DNA of 64,000 nt from contig JARUPY010000097.1 in assembly GCA_029817715.1 (NCBI GenBank), positions 1 through 64,000 on the forward strand. The letters are read 5' to 3'. This document shows, piece by piece, positions 26,390 through 38,499 of this stretch. This DNA is from Melastoma dodecandrum. Lineage: Eukaryota > Streptophyta > Magnoliopsida > Myrtales > Melastomataceae. The notes under the pieces were generated by a model. It worked only from the letters and a program-made list of their open reading frames with translations. It searched no databases and was not told where the DNA came from. Positions within the stretch are counted from its first letter, which is position 1, and every line of letters begins with the position of its first letter. The position numbers and the translations under genes were made by a program.

Positions 26390-26697
26390 TGCATAGTGTA
26401 GTATCTCCGTAGCAAGGCGAATCCGGAGTCCTTCAGCTGGCTCGGGCAACGGATTCTCTCCCCATTTTCTAGTTGGGGAGCAATTCCTCCCACAGGAAGA
26501 ATCACTTTGCCGAGTTGTGACCGAAAATAAAGATGATCAACTCGGCATACTCCTTCCCTTGGCGGATCCTCGGTCCTCCTCCGAAGGGAAAGTAAGTGTA
26601 AGGTGGGAAAGTAAGTGTAAGGTGCCGGTCCCGTCCCCTCGTACCTCGACAGTTGGAACTTCTCCGGCCGAGGGAAGTAATTCCTATGAGTCGAAGA
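26390..26697 (-). pseudogene. CYP716 C-terminal relic A
   Basis: The minus strand encodes a decayed copy of the last P450 exon: a [16 protein letters not shown] segment, [12 protein letters not shown], a heme-loop remnant [12 protein letters not shown] and part of the C-terminal helix. The invariant heme-ligand Cys (PRMCPGKE in the intact gene at 50381) is Arg here. A 19-bp direct duplication at about 26588-26626 disrupts the frame before the heme loop, and stops follow at the SAK and LLPN positions. Upstream exons are absent. It lies about 0.8 kb beyond the cycloartenol synthase gene and 0.36 kb before relic B, in the same orientation, so it probably arose from a tandem CYP716 copy. Confidence 0.85.
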
Positions 26698-27051
26698 AAC
26701 GCTCCATTAGGATTAGTTTGTCATAAAAGAGATTGTAAATGAGAAAGAAAAGAGGAAGAGGTTAAGGGTAATAGAGTTAGCGCCTACCTTCCAGCCTTTG
26801 GGATTGATTTAGTACTATTACACAAAACAAAAGAGATGCTATCTAGATCCTTTGATAAGGATGAGGATTTAGATTCATCGATATGCTAGGGTGAAGTCCA
26901 AAGGCTTATATTGATAAAGTTAAGGTAGTTGAGTGTTTCTCAATACATTGTGAAGGTTCATTGATAGGGTATGCGGCGTCCATCTTGATACATATACGTG
27001 TACGGGACCGTATAACTGAGCTTTAAAATTCACAAATCAAACTTTGTGGGG

Positions 27052-27731
27052 CTAAAGACGAATCGGGAGTCCGTCAGCTGGCTTGGGCAGTGGATTCGCC
27101 ATGATTTTCTCGTCCGAGACCAGTTTCTCCCACCGGAACCTCTTCACTAGATTGTGCAAGAACACGAGGATGATCAGCCTCACAAACTCTTTCCCGGGGC
27201 ACATCCTCGGTCCTCCTCCGAAGGGGACGTAAGTGTATGGAGCAGGTCCTTACCCTCCCATCCCGTTGCGAAATGCATCTTAGCATGCCTATCCATGTCT
27301 CCAATGTATTGCTTGAGGCTCTCGAGCTTCAGGACCTGGACAAGCATCTTCCTAACCCTGATCCCTTCCTCCGTGGCGGAGCTTTGCAAAGAGGAAGGAA
27401 AGATCCTGTTGACGGCACTTGGGAACCAGGTGACAACCAACTTGTTCTCGTTCGAGAAAAGGAACTTGTTTCCCGTCTGGCCGCAGAGCATGGCGACGGG
27501 CTCTCAAAGGAGCGAGGTCCTGAAAACCTGGGAGGAGTACCTGGACATGTGATCGAGCACAAACTTCTCAGGATGGCCTGCCCATCTCGCGCACAAGAAG
27601 GAGAGGCTCTCGCCGACAACGGGGGAAGCCGATGCTGGCAGGGGGAAGATTTCCGATCTGTGCTTGTAGAGGAGGAAGAATGATAAGAGGGGAAGGAGGA
27701 GGAGGAGGAGGCAGAGGTGAAGGTTTTCCAT
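27052..27731 (-). pseudogene. CYP716 relic B with a large internal deletion
   Basis: The N-terminal part (27731 to about 27240) starts MENLHLCLLLLLLP and keeps SPVVGESLSFL, GHPEKFVLDHMSRYSS and [10 protein letters not shown]. One in-frame TGA replaces the Gly codon of the ILGEP motif (27504-27506). After FATGWEG the sequence jumps directly to [21 protein letters not shown] and continues to a normal C-terminus and TAG at 27052. By comparison with the intact gene at 50381, roughly residues 168-410 are missing, including the I helix and ExxR motif. The heme Cys is kept. It cannot make a working enzyme. The strong resemblance to the intact gene suggests recent decay. Confidence 0.92.
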
Positions 27732-28137
27732 TTTCCTTGTGCTGCGTTGTCCGTCTCACTTGGTTCAATCAGGCTAATGGGGCGTGTTTTTACAGTAAGA
27801 ATATCTTCATACACCATAATTTTTAAATTTATTTGTGAGAGAGCTAAGCAAAGCAAAGCTGAGTTTATGGTTTCTCTTGTAAAATTCGGATAACACTCCC
27901 CCAATTCTGTTTCACTGTTGAATACAAATATTGCGTTGATGACACGATGGAAATTACTGGAAGCACATTTAGTAGTTGACGAGAGAAATAGGCCAGACGC
28001 ATGGATATTCCCCTGGATCGGACTCTAACGACCATTCTGGGGATGAACGGCTGAACCGAAAGAATTTACATGGCATTTGTCTGCGGCGGTTCTCCTAACA
28101 AATTCTCTCGGGCTTTGTGCAATATTAATGTAGCTAG
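27732..28137. other. Upstream remnant of CYP716 relic B
   Basis: No gene is seen. This should be the former promoter and leader of relic B. Confidence 0.35.
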
Positions 28138-28361
28138 GGAAAAAAAAATTGTGAAATAAGGTTAGATAGTTTCGAAATCCGGAAATAATGCACTGAAGTC
28201 GTATTTCATAAGTCCAGTTCACTCATGAAGGAACTCGGAATTATAAAGTCCGACTATCTTAAGGAGATTTTTTAAAGTCCGACTATCTTCATGAGTAAAC
28301 TTTCGGTATATTATTTCCGAAATTTCGAAATTATCAACCTTATTTCATAAATTTTTTTTCA
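28138..28361. mobile_element. MITE-like foldback element
   Basis: The left arm (28138-28229) starts with an A-run followed by ATAAGGTTAGATAGTTTCGA and ends CTCATGAAG. The right arm (28289-28361) is its imperfect reverse complement, ending in CTTATTTCAT and a T-run. The arms flank two 18-bp copies of AAAGTCCGACTATCTT. No coding capacity is seen. Exact ends and target duplication are not clear. Confidence 0.7.
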
Positions 28362-29599
28362 CTTAACAATACTTTCCTCGAATTCTTACCATATAGGACA
28401 ATATTCGTGATGTTATTATTATATGCGCACAGTTTTCCTGGACTTTAGGCTTACCAGTGATAACATTTTTTGTTGTTGTGAAATTTAATTTAATATTACG
28501 TCACTGGTTGTCTGCAAGTTTAGTTTTCAGTAAATTGCCGAGTAAATTGAGCATCCTGAGTTTGATTTAAAAAGTAGTGCTGGTTTGTGAAGGAAATGGA
28601 AAAACAATATATCGTTTACTTATTTTGTTTAGATTTAATAACCATTAAGGGATGGATCTAAAGTTATGAAGGAAGTTATTTCCCAGAGTTCTTCCAATTC
28701 GACTTTACTCTCGGGAGATCAATAACACATTACATCGCTGAGAAGATCACGGTGCCAAGATTGAGTTCGAAAAGTATTACGAGTCGCTGGTGTAATGAAT
28801 ACGTGGAGCCAGAATTGATATATTTCAGAGCCTTTTAATTGCCTTGGGTGCAATTGTCGTGGGTTGACTTTTTTTCTTCTTGTTAATTTTTTAAAAATTT
28901 TTTTGCTTTCATACAACAATTTTTTTTATTAATTAGACAACTCATAATTATTATAAATTTGTGTTGGGAAATGTCACAAGTGTCAGAAATCTCAAACACG
29001 CAATTCTGTAATAGCAGGATCGCGATAGAGGGGTATTTTGTTCATGTATTATTACCCTATGCTGGTAATTCTTTTCTTGCATGATTGCCTGATTTGAATC
29101 AAAATGTGGCAATCCTATAAAAACAGATTGCCCGGTAGAGGGCAATACATGAGGACGTGAACAAAACAACCCTTCTGTTTGCGTTCTTATTCTTACAGGA
29201 TTACCCCATTAAGGTGCTTTAAATAATTTCAAACACCCGCCCTCCGCACACGGTCTCATCCCAAGCCCCGTCTTCATCCTCCGTAGCCCGACAAGCTGTC
29301 CTCCTCCTCCGTTGCTTTGCCCAATAACCCTTCCTCCTCCTCAGTTGGGTCACTCGACGAAGCCGCCTCCACCTACATTGCATTGCCCTACAAAGCGTCC
29401 TCCTCCTCCTCCCGACAAGCCAACCGTTGCATCGCCCGACAAGCCAACCTCTTCCGTTGTGTCGCCCTTGCTACCCTCTACCTTGTCCTCAACCAGCCGG
29501 CCTCCTCCCTTGCCTCGACCAGCCGCCCCACTTCATTTCCTGGACCGGCAAACTCCCTATGTTGCCTCAACCAACCGCCCGCGTTAGTTGCCACGACTG
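28362..29599. other. AT-rich spacer, then a Pro/Ser low-complexity stretch
   Basis: No gene is supported. The part at 29240-29600 is dense in CCTCC and CCGCC triplets and gives Pro/Ser-rich ORFs in several frames, which I do not regard as genes. Confidence 0.4.
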
Positions 29600-29900
29600 G
29601 CAAACTCCCTACTGTGGCTAGAAGTTCAGCGGAAGCTGAATATTGTGCGGTCGGTATAGCTAAATGTGAAGTAATCTGGCTCATCAATATGCTCAAAGAG
29701 TGCCAAGTTGAAGTGGAGAAACCACTCAATGTAATGTGTGATAATCAACCGGCCATCCACATTATAAAGAATCCTATATTCCATAACAGGACTAAGCATC
29801 TAAAAATGGATTTTGACATTCTGATTATATTAATATAAAAAGATTTGGACGAAGTGGTCGTTCGCTGTCCGACAGTTAATTGTCCACTTGATAGTCATTT
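29600..29900 (+). mobile_element. Ty1/Copia RNase H fragment
   Basis: The plus strand encodes VARSSAEAEYCAV, EVIWLINMLKE, MCDNQPAIHIIKNPIFHNRTKH, the typical C-terminal RNase H of Copia polyproteins. The rest of the element is absent. It lies directly before the left LTR of the Gypsy element. Confidence 0.85.
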
Positions 29901-29918
29901 AATTGCGAGCAATCCACC

Positions 29919-31108
29919 TGTTCGCGTCGAAAACGGATCAGGTCGGAAATATTTGGCAATAAAACTCACAGGGATTGTAGATGTGGTCGCCAGTAAGTAA
30001 TTGAATGAAATAGATCGAATGTAAACAGTTTTACAGTAAGTAAAAAATGCTTACAACCATAAAAATAAAAACAAGGACGGTAGTAAAGACGTAGACTGGC
30101 TACTGTGCTCCGTAGACTCGGAGCGGGGTCGTAGACTTGACGCTGGAAACTATAATCTAGCAGGTCTGGGCGGTAAAGGATGTCGTGGACTTGACGCTGG
30201 GCACTTCGGAATTGAGAATCTGGGCAGCGTCGTCGTAGACTTGATGATAGAGTGCCGTAGACTTGCACTCCTCGGCTGACACAACTCGGTTGCTGGGCTT
30301 GGTGGACGGAATGTGGTCGAATGTAGAGGCGGATGTGGATACTAAGGCTACGGTGGCTCACCTTAGTGGCGGTGTCGAAGGCGGAGAAGTGTACCGGGAC
30401 TACGGTGGCTCGTCCTGGCGTTGGAGTCGAAGGCGGAGATGTGTACCGGGACTACGGTGGCTCGTCCTGGCGTTGGAGTCGAAGGCGGAGATGTGTACCG
30501 GGACTATGGTGGCTCGTCCTGGCATTGGAGTACTGGCGGGGATTTGTTATCAGAGCTACGGTTGCTCACTCTGAGGTGGAAGTGAAGACCAATGAAACTT
30601 TAAGAGTTTCGCCCAGATCGGGGAATCCTAACAAATAACAATTAAGGGGTGACGAGCAAGATAAGCTTTTGTTGGCTGATTTGTTCGTGATTTTCTCTGA
30701 GGGAGATCCTCTCCTTTTATACCCAGTCTGTTACGACCCTCTGAAGATCTTCCAGACTCAACCACCCCCAAGAATCTCGGAGCCAACAAACTGACTTCCA
30801 CTCGTATAGACGTGGGTCGTATACTCCTCTGACTTCGGGTTTAATTAATTGTCTTTTAAGACATGCATCGGTACAGACGTGGGTTGTACGCTCCATTTAT
30901 CTCGGGGCTATTAAATCGTTCCCTTTGACGTGTGTCCTATGCAGGTGCAGGCTTGTAAACTTCCCCTGATTACAGGATTACTACTCAGCCATATAGTCTG
31001 TGTAGACTACGGATGCAGGCCTGGTGTGTCTAACTCTATTATGGGCTTAGCATCTTTTGTGGGCTCTGTCAAAAATAGTGGGCAAAAAATAATCTTACAA
31101 TGTCAACA
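29919..31108 (-). repeat. 3' LTR of the Gypsy element
   Basis: 1190 bp, TG...CA ends, near-identical to the copy at 37304-38494 with scattered substitutions. It contains three 52-bp tandem units at 30374-30529. Confidence 0.95.
30374..30529. repeat. Three 52-bp tandem repeats within the LTR
   Basis: Units start GTCGAAGGCGGAGA at 30374, 30426 and 30478. The partner LTR carries the same three units at 37759, 37811 and 37863. Confidence 0.9.
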
Positions 31109-32296
31109 TAAGCCCCCCTTTTTTGCTGAGGGGACTTCTGTCGCCTGAACATTTCTGACATCTCTTGTGTCGCAAGAAAAATCTTTTATCCACTGTAGAA
31201 AGAAACCTTTCGTCTTCTTCCTTCTGCAGAAAGAAAACCTTTTGTCTTCTTCCTCCCACCTTCTGCGGACAAAAAACTTTTCGTCTTCTTCCTTCCAAAT
31301 TCTCTTTAAATACTCTTACCAACTTCTCTGAAAAATCCTCACTTCTCATTTTAATGATGTCTCCTCCAAACCTTGGGTCTTACTTCCAAGCCTTGCTTCT
31401 TGGTATGGTTCCTCTACCTATAAAGTCCTTCATCTCCTTCTGTTAAGAGAACTTTATGGATCTCTTGAAGATAAGTGGTTTCTTTCGCCCCCCCCCCTAA
31501 GAGGCCAATGGCGTAGAAAAAGTCCCCCACTTGGTTTGGGGAGCAGAGGCACGAGTGTTCCATGCATCCATGGCCCCGCTTAGGGTTCACAGGTAACAAG
31601 GCATTCCTCAATACTGGTACAGTTGAGTGCTACGAAGCGTGTATGCCGGAGCCTTACTGCCTGTTTAAAGACAAACACCTACACGTCCCTTCGACCGGGC
31701 GTGTCCATCTTGCTAGGAGTTTCTCAGAGGTATACACCACGACTGGTTCTCCATTCCTGCCATTTGCCCCATCCTTTGGCAAAGAAGGATCTTCCAACAA
31801 TAGTGTAACCTTCTGCAAGAGGCGACCGCAGTACGCAATCCAAAGACTGAGCAACCTCAGAAGGCTACTCAGACAACCAAATAATGTTGCAGATGGCTCA
31901 GATCTCTTTCTGGAGCAAACGAAGACCCTGGGGCTGCATTGTCTTTATCATCTGACATTACAGCAGACTGACCTCATGAGGCAGAAGGCTGGCAGTGTTC
32001 GGTACCCCATCTTGGCCCAATGAGACAGGCCATAGGTATTCACAAGTTGACTCACCTCTGCTAGACTCCAGGGAAGAGGGAGCGAAAACCCGGTAAAACA
32101 GACCGTAGGTATTCACGAGTCAACCTGCTTCTGCCAGACTCCAGGTACGAGAAGGTAGAAGGAGAGGAACAAGGAGCGGAGGAGGAAAAGAAAGTGGGAT
32201 CGACTGGGTCTACAATACAGCAGTCGAAGAGCTAACCAAATGCGAGAAACATGAGAAGCAACCTTGGCTTCAAAGAGCCCCTCCTTTGAAAATGTC

Positions 32297-33223
32297 TCAA
32301 AGATGGTAGTCATAAAGCTCCACCTCTGTCGACTTAGCAACTATATCATCAATGTAGACTTCTACTGTCTTGCCAAGAGAGGCATCAAATATAGTGTTCA
32401 TTGCTCGCTGATTGGTAGCTCCAGCGTTCTTTAACCCAAATGGCATTACTACCCAATCGAAAAATCCTAGGGGACATCTGAATGCGGTTTTATGTATATA
32501 TTCTTCTGCGATGAAGATTTGGTTGTAACCAGAAAAACCATCCATGAATGACATAATCTGATGCCCTGCTGTCTTGTCTATAAGATCGTCTGCGATGGGC
32601 ATAGAGTATTCATCGTTTGGAGTGGCATGATTCAGATCTCTAAAGTCTATACAGACTCTGATTTTACCGTTCTTTTTTAAGACGGGCACGATGCTAGAAA
32701 TCCACTCTATATAGTGTGAAGTCCTTATGTAACCTGCTCGAAAAAGTTTTTTAACTTCTTCAAAGACTAATTGTGTTACTTCCTTAGTCATGCGCCTTGG
32801 TGCTTGCTGCACTGGTTTAAAATCCTTCTTGATGGGAAGGGTGTGTTCTACTAATCTACGGTCTAATCCTGGCATCTCAGTATATTCCCAGGTGAAAGAG
32901 TCCTTGAATTCCTCAAGTACTTCCTTAATAGCATTAAAGAGTTCTTTATTTACTGAAGAACTACTGAAAAGAATCCTAGGAGAAGATTCGCTTCCTAGGT
33001 TAATGCTGACCAATGGATCACATGGGGTCATCAAAGACTCACGTTCCTTTGTACCACCTAAGTTGGTAGATACGGGTTTATTACAAGCGATAGGCGTTCT
33101 AAGCGCTTCTGAGTTTATTGAATGCCAAGAGATAGGTTGTCTACAGCAATGATTTCCTTGGTAGACTTGAAGCCGTCGAAGGACATCGGCAACTGCTTCA
33201 TTTCCTTCTTCATTCCGGTCCAT
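32297..33223 (-). pseudogene. Gypsy reverse transcriptase domain
   Basis: It encodes the RT palm and fingers: LFRAGYIRTSHYIEWISSIV, VLKKNGKIRVCIDFRDLN, SFMDGFSGYNQI, FGLKNAG and the catalytic YIDDIVAKS. The sequence stops soon after the active site, and the thumb, connection and RNase H are missing. Confidence 0.95.
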
Positions 33224-33926
33224 AGGTTCCTTCCTTTAGGAGTCTATCGGGCTCTAACTCCGCAACAGCGTTTTGCTGGTCCTTTCCAAGTTCGTCTTCC
33301 TTTGCTCCATCGATTCTTATGGGGTTTTCGCCCGAATTAACCTCTTGCAGAACTTCCTCTATGCCCTTGGCAGACAGCTCATCTCCCCATCCAGTTAGAA
33401 CGATCGGCCCCGTCTCTGGCTTAGGGTGCGATGTTCCATAGTCTACGATGTAGTCAAACTTTCCAGATGGTTGACCAAGGGGTCCGACAGTAGGGTCGCC
33501 AAGCTTATAACGCTGTTCCGGTGTGAGGTCCTTAACAGTCTTGCTCGTCTCTGCATGCAAGATACCTTTGTCACAACAGGAGTATTCATTGGCCTTGATA
33601 ATTTCAATTTTAGAGTCAACCCATAATATCAACTCTCTATGTAAAGTGGAAGGAATAGCTGCCGCTTTATGGAGCCAGTCGTGGCCCAACAAAGCATTAA
33701 AAGTAGGGATTATGTCTATCACAAAGAAAGCGGTTTTTCTTTCCTGGCGACCGACTTCAAGGTGTACAGAGAAAACCCCTAAGCATTCAGACTTCCTACC
33801 ATTAAAACCACTCACGGCGACATTGGTTTTAACCAAGTCGTGAGGCTTATACCCAAGCATTTTAAACCTGGACAGAGGAAGTACGTTTATAGTAGCTCCA
33901 TTGTCTACAAGGACTTGACTCACCAC
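33210..33926 (-). pseudogene. Gypsy aspartic protease domain
   Basis: A retropepsin-like domain with VLVDNGATINVLP and ALLGHDWLHK. The usual DSGA/DTGA active site is DNGA. It slightly overlaps the RT reading frame, and stop codons separate it from gag. Confidence 0.85.
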
Positions 33927-34579
33927 TGTACCATCAAAGGTGGCGGTTATGTATAAAGAATTGTACGCGCGCCCTCCGACCTAGCACGCGCGCGGCGGCT
34001 CCGGCGACAATTTGGGGATCTACAAGAATGCATGTGTTGTTTCATGCCATCAGTTGGTTTCTCCAACCAATGTAGTGGAAAGCCTGCAGGGTAAGCAGGA
34101 GAACAAGGAAGAGGCACTTTACCTCTTAGGGTCTCCCCATTTCACTTACTAGTAAAGTCTACAGGCAGGGTAAGAGCATTGCAGCTCACGACCGGCCTCA
34201 TTTCCCTGTCGACATCACTTGGGATTTCACTCCGAAGCGGGGTATAGTCGAAACTTGAGCCAGGCTCTTCTGAATGGTCTGTAGACTCAATGTGCTCTGC
34301 TTCGGCGTTCAATCCCTTTGTAGGCACCCTGGCCGGTAGAGCTGCTCCCGAGAGGGTAGGCCTAGGCCTCTTAGCGACGTGACTTAGACGTATGTCACTT
34401 CTCTTGCGAGCCCTTGGTGGTAAAGTGGTTTTGCCCACTGCCTTCTGCCAATATTTTAAAGGGTTAACCGCTTTAATTTCCCTTGATCTCTTAGAACCAA
34501 GGAGAGTTTGACATACCTCGACAAAGTCTCCAACGAACGGATCATATCCTACTACCGTCCGCGTTGGTACTTGTTGCGG

Positions 34580-37257
34580 TTATGAAGAAGCGTTGTTAGT
34601 TTCACAAGTACCTGTAGCTGTAGAGCGTGCGGGTTTGACCACGATCTCCCCATTTGAGGACAAGTCTACAAGCTTGAGGAAGTAGTTGACACAATAGGAG
34701 GTAGTGATCAAGATCTTGTTTTGAGCTATAAGCTTGCATTTTTGGCAGAGCATCCTCTCGTCAAGGAACTGAGCTATCGGTGGTCCTGTCCGGAGCGCCT
34801 GGATGTCTACCTTAGGCGTTCCGTATCTCGGCTTGTTCCCTTTCTCCTGTGGCTTTTCAGACCGCTGGGTTCTTCTAAGATCGTTCCCCTCTACTTTTCC
34901 AGAGCGAGATTCACCAGAATGGCCATGTCTCTCCTGCCCCAGCTTTGCCCCTTGTTGAGAGGACGAATCATTGAACTCCAGATGTCGTTTGGGATGCTCG
35001 AACACGCGGGGCTGCTGTTCGGGTGCTCTACCTCGACCATGAGGGCCACCTCTTCTTCCCCGGGTAGCTGGCCTGCGCTCTGCACTTGGGGGGCTCTTGA
35101 ATCCCCTTTGTGAATAGTTAGAGACACTTTGCGAACTTGGGGAGACCATTCACATCGCTACTTCCTCAAGTGGGGTCAGGTCATACCAGGAATCCCCCTG
35201 ATTGTTCTGCAGATACTTCCTGAACGTATTGCATCTATCAGTAGTGTGCGTATCATCCATGTGCCAGCAACAGAGGCTGGGTGCCACTTCCTTGACCGGA
35301 CAGGTGACTACACCCTTATCAGCCAGGCGGCGGAAGAGGGCATTTGCCACCAAGGTCTCCCTGGGAATTTTTATGTCCTGCAGGGAAAAGTCTGTATTAG
35401 TTTCGATGAAATTGATGTCTACATCAGCAACATCGAACATGTGAATGGCAATCTCATCGTCAAAAGGTCTGTCGTCGACCATAGTGACTTCGTCTACTTT
35501 AGGAAAGCACAGTTCCTTTGACTCTATGAGGTCATGGATTATATTCCTGAATGATAAAAATCTTTGGTCATGTGCGTAAACGACCCATGCCATTTGCAGT
35601 AATTTCTAGTCTTTTCTCTTTCTGTCTAGGGGGCTCTATGGCCTGGTTTCTTAATCCGCTTCCGTTGGATGAGCCAATCAAAGATCGCATCTGCCTTGTC
35701 TACGTCGAAAGAATATTTTCTTTCTTCACCAGATTTCTGGGACGCTCTGGCTTTTGAGTATTTCCTTGCTGGAGGGTCACAAATCGTTGCTTCGCCTTTC
35801 ACGAATTCGGCCATGTCTACCTCAAGGGTTTTCAACTGATAAGCGTGCTTAGACTGGGCTTCTTCCATTAGTAAATGATGGTACTCAGTCGCTCTCCTAG
35901 ACAGGTCATACAGGTCATTAAACCTTTTCCCTTGTAGCTTCTTCTTGAGGGGCATAGACAACGCGTTTAACGCAATCATCAACTGATCTCTTTCAGGAAT
36001 CGCTGGTCTACAGCGTAGTAGCGCCTTTTGTAGATGCATGACGAACTGTCCTGGGTGTTCTCCAGCGGTCTGCTTAAGCCGCATTACCTCAAAAATTGAC
36101 ATTGGTGTGTCTAAACGAGCAAATGCTTTCATAAAGGAAGACTGCATTTTCGCCCATGACGTTACTGATCCAAGAGGTAGACTCGCATACCATATGAAGG
36201 CATCTCCCGTAAGAGAGTTCGGGAATAACTTTAGCTTCCAAAAATCATTGGCTGCGGCATCCCCTGCCTGATGAGTGAACCGGGCTATATGCTCCATGGG
36301 TGTCATCTCATCTTCCCTCGAAAAACGGGTAAAATCATGTACCCTGTACCCCTTAGGCAGGGGATAATCCTTGTCGATGTAGGCAGGGTACAGACTCCTG
36401 TACAGACCAGGGTCGTCTTGCCTGACAGTCCCAAGTATCATCTGCTCTAAGACCTGAGCAATCGTCTCCCTCAGATTCTGTGGTGGTGGTGGTACAGGAT
36501 CGAACTGTTCCTGAACATATTCCTGACTCACTTTTTCTGGAGGATAAGACACCCTTGTTGTAGCTCGAGGTGGCTGTGGGTTTACCGAGACATTAGTGTA
36601 GAAGCTCTCTGCCCGTGGTCAACTTCCCATAACGGGAGTTTTCCCTGGAGGTATCTCCTCTACAGGTGATTTACCAGGCCGGCGAGAGGGTATGACACTT
36701 GCATACCTGTTTGTTTCACCTTGAGCTTCTATCTTGTCGTCTACAGGGTTCACTGCATATACGACATTTGCCCTCCAAGATGTGGGAGACCGAGAGGTAG
36801 TAGGCCTTGATGGGGACATCTTGTCCCTATTGCTGACCTCTGTAGCGCGTGAGTTGGCGCCGTCCCAAGGTTCATCTCACTGGAACGATACATTGCGCCT
36901 CTCTACGCGCCGGGCATCTCCCATGAAGGAATTCTCCCTGTCTACCGGGGCACTTGGCCTTGTAGCGGCATTTGGCCTATTCAAAACACTGAGTTGCTCC
37001 AAAATCTGAGCCATATTGTCTTGCAATCCAGTGATATGTCTGTCCATTACGCCCCTCATATCATTGAATTCTTTATGAAATTCATGCCTGGATATGAACT
37101 CAGAAGGAGTATGTACCCCGGAATCAGTTTGATTCGCAGTTTCTTGGCTTTCTAGAGCCACATTCTCGACGTTTAGGTCTCCAGGTATGGTCTGACCATC
37201 TCCATCTAATGGACGGGGAGGGTCGCGATTAGCTCCGCTCCTGATACTTTTTGCCAT
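34580..37257 (-). pseudogene. Gypsy gag region (broken ORFs)
   Basis: Successive minus-strand ORFs are 37257-36877 (N-terminal), 36552-35626 (gag core with FWKLKLFPNSLTGDAFIWY and MRLKQTAGEHPGQFVMHLQK), 35593-35150 (zinc-knuckle-like CCWHMDDTHTTDRC) and 35149-34580 (basic, Arg/Gly-rich). Stops and frame changes separate them. Confidence 0.9.
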
Positions 37258-37303
37258 CTGGAAACATTAAGTTTCACGTCTCCCACTGTAGTCGCCAAAA
37301 ACG

Positions 37304-38494
37304 TGTTCGCGTCGAAAACGGATCACGTCGGAAATATTTGGCAATAAGACTCACAGGGATTGTTGATGTGGTCGCCAGTAAGTAATTGAATGAAATATAT
37401 CGAATGTAAACAGTTTTACAGTAAGTAAAGAATGCTTACAGCCATAAAAATAAAAACAAGGACGGTAGTAAGGACGTAGACTGGCTACTGTGCTCCGTAG
37501 ACTCGGAGCGGGGTCGTAGACTTGACGCTGGAAACTATAATCCAGCAAGTCTGGGGGGTGAAGGATGTCGCGGACTTGACACTAGGCACTCCAGACTTGA
37601 GAATCTGGGCAGCGTCGTCGTAGACTTGATGACAGAGTGCCATAGACTTGCACTCCTCGGTTGGCACAACTCGGTTGCTGGGCTTGGTGGACGGAATGTG
37701 GTCGAATGTAGAGGCGGATGTGGATACCAAGGCTACGGTGGCTCACCCTAGTGGCGATGTCGAAGGCGGAGAAGTGTACCGGGACTACGGTGGCTCGTCC
37801 TGGCGATAGAGTCGAAGGCGGAAATGTGTACTAGGACTACGGTGGCTCGTCCTGGCGTTGGAGTCGAAGGCGGAGATGTGTACCGGGACTACGGTGGCTC
37901 ATCCTGGCTTTGGAGTGCTGGAGGGAATTTGTTACCAGAGCTACGGTTGCTCACTCTGATGGTGGAAGTGAAGACCAATAAAACTTTAAGAGTTTCGCTC
38001 AGGTCGGGGAATCCTAACAACTAACAACTAAGGGGTGACGAGCAAGATAAGCTTCTATTGGCTGATTTGTTCGTGATTTTCTCTGAGGGAGATCGTCCCC
38101 TTTTATACCCAGTCTGTTACGACCCTCTAAAGATCTTCCAGACTCAACTACCCCCAAGAATCTCGGAGCCAATAAACTGACTTCCACTCATATAGACGTG
38201 GGTCGTAGACTCCTCTGACTTCGGGTTTAATTAATTGTCTTTTAAGACATGCATCAGTACAGACGTGGGTTGTACGCTCCATTTATCTCGGGGCTATTAA
38301 ACCGTTCCCTTTGACGTGTGTCCTATGTAGGTGCAGGCTTGTAGACTTCCCCTGATTACAGGATTATTACTCAGCCATATAGTCTGTGTAGACTATAGAT
38401 GCAAGCCTGGCGTGTCTAACTCTATTATGGGCTTAGCATCTTTTGTGGGCTCTGTCAGAAATAGTGGGCCCAAAATATTCTTACAATGTCAACA
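37304..38494 (-). repeat. 5' LTR of the Gypsy element
   Basis: 1191 bp, TG...CA ends. It is the start of the element on the minus strand. Confidence 0.95.
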
Positions 38495-38499
38495 CCACC

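Larger units (their letters stand above)
29919..38494 (-). mobile_element. Ty3/Gypsy LTR retrotransposon, internally deleted
   Basis: Two closely similar LTRs (29919-31108 and 37304-38494) begin TGTTCGCG and end GTCAACA. They are flanked on both sides by the 5-bp target duplication CCACC (29914-29918 and 38495-38499). The element reads on the minus strand: the 5' LTR is at 37304-38494, then a candidate primer-binding site with GGCGACTACAGTGGG, gag, protease, reverse transcriptase and a polypurine tract (AAAAAAGGGGGGC, just inside 31109) before the 3' LTR. RNase H and integrase are not found. The stretch 31109-32296 has no recognisable domain. The element is thus non-autonomous. Similar LTRs and intact duplications imply a fairly recent insertion. 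Confidence 0.96.

Noticed and set aside
29312..29600. Pro/Ser-rich ORFs in overlapping frames
   Set aside because: They come from CCTCC/CCGCC low-complexity DNA, all frames look alike, and no domain or splice context supports a protein.
30374..30529. Regularly spaced repeats resembling a CRISPR array
   Set aside because: They are contiguous 52-bp tandem units without spacers inside an LTR of a plant retrotransposon.
32790..33340. Plus-strand ORFs across the reverse transcriptase
   Set aside because: They are antisense shadows of the Gypsy RT and protease, which carry clear catalytic motifs on the minus strand.
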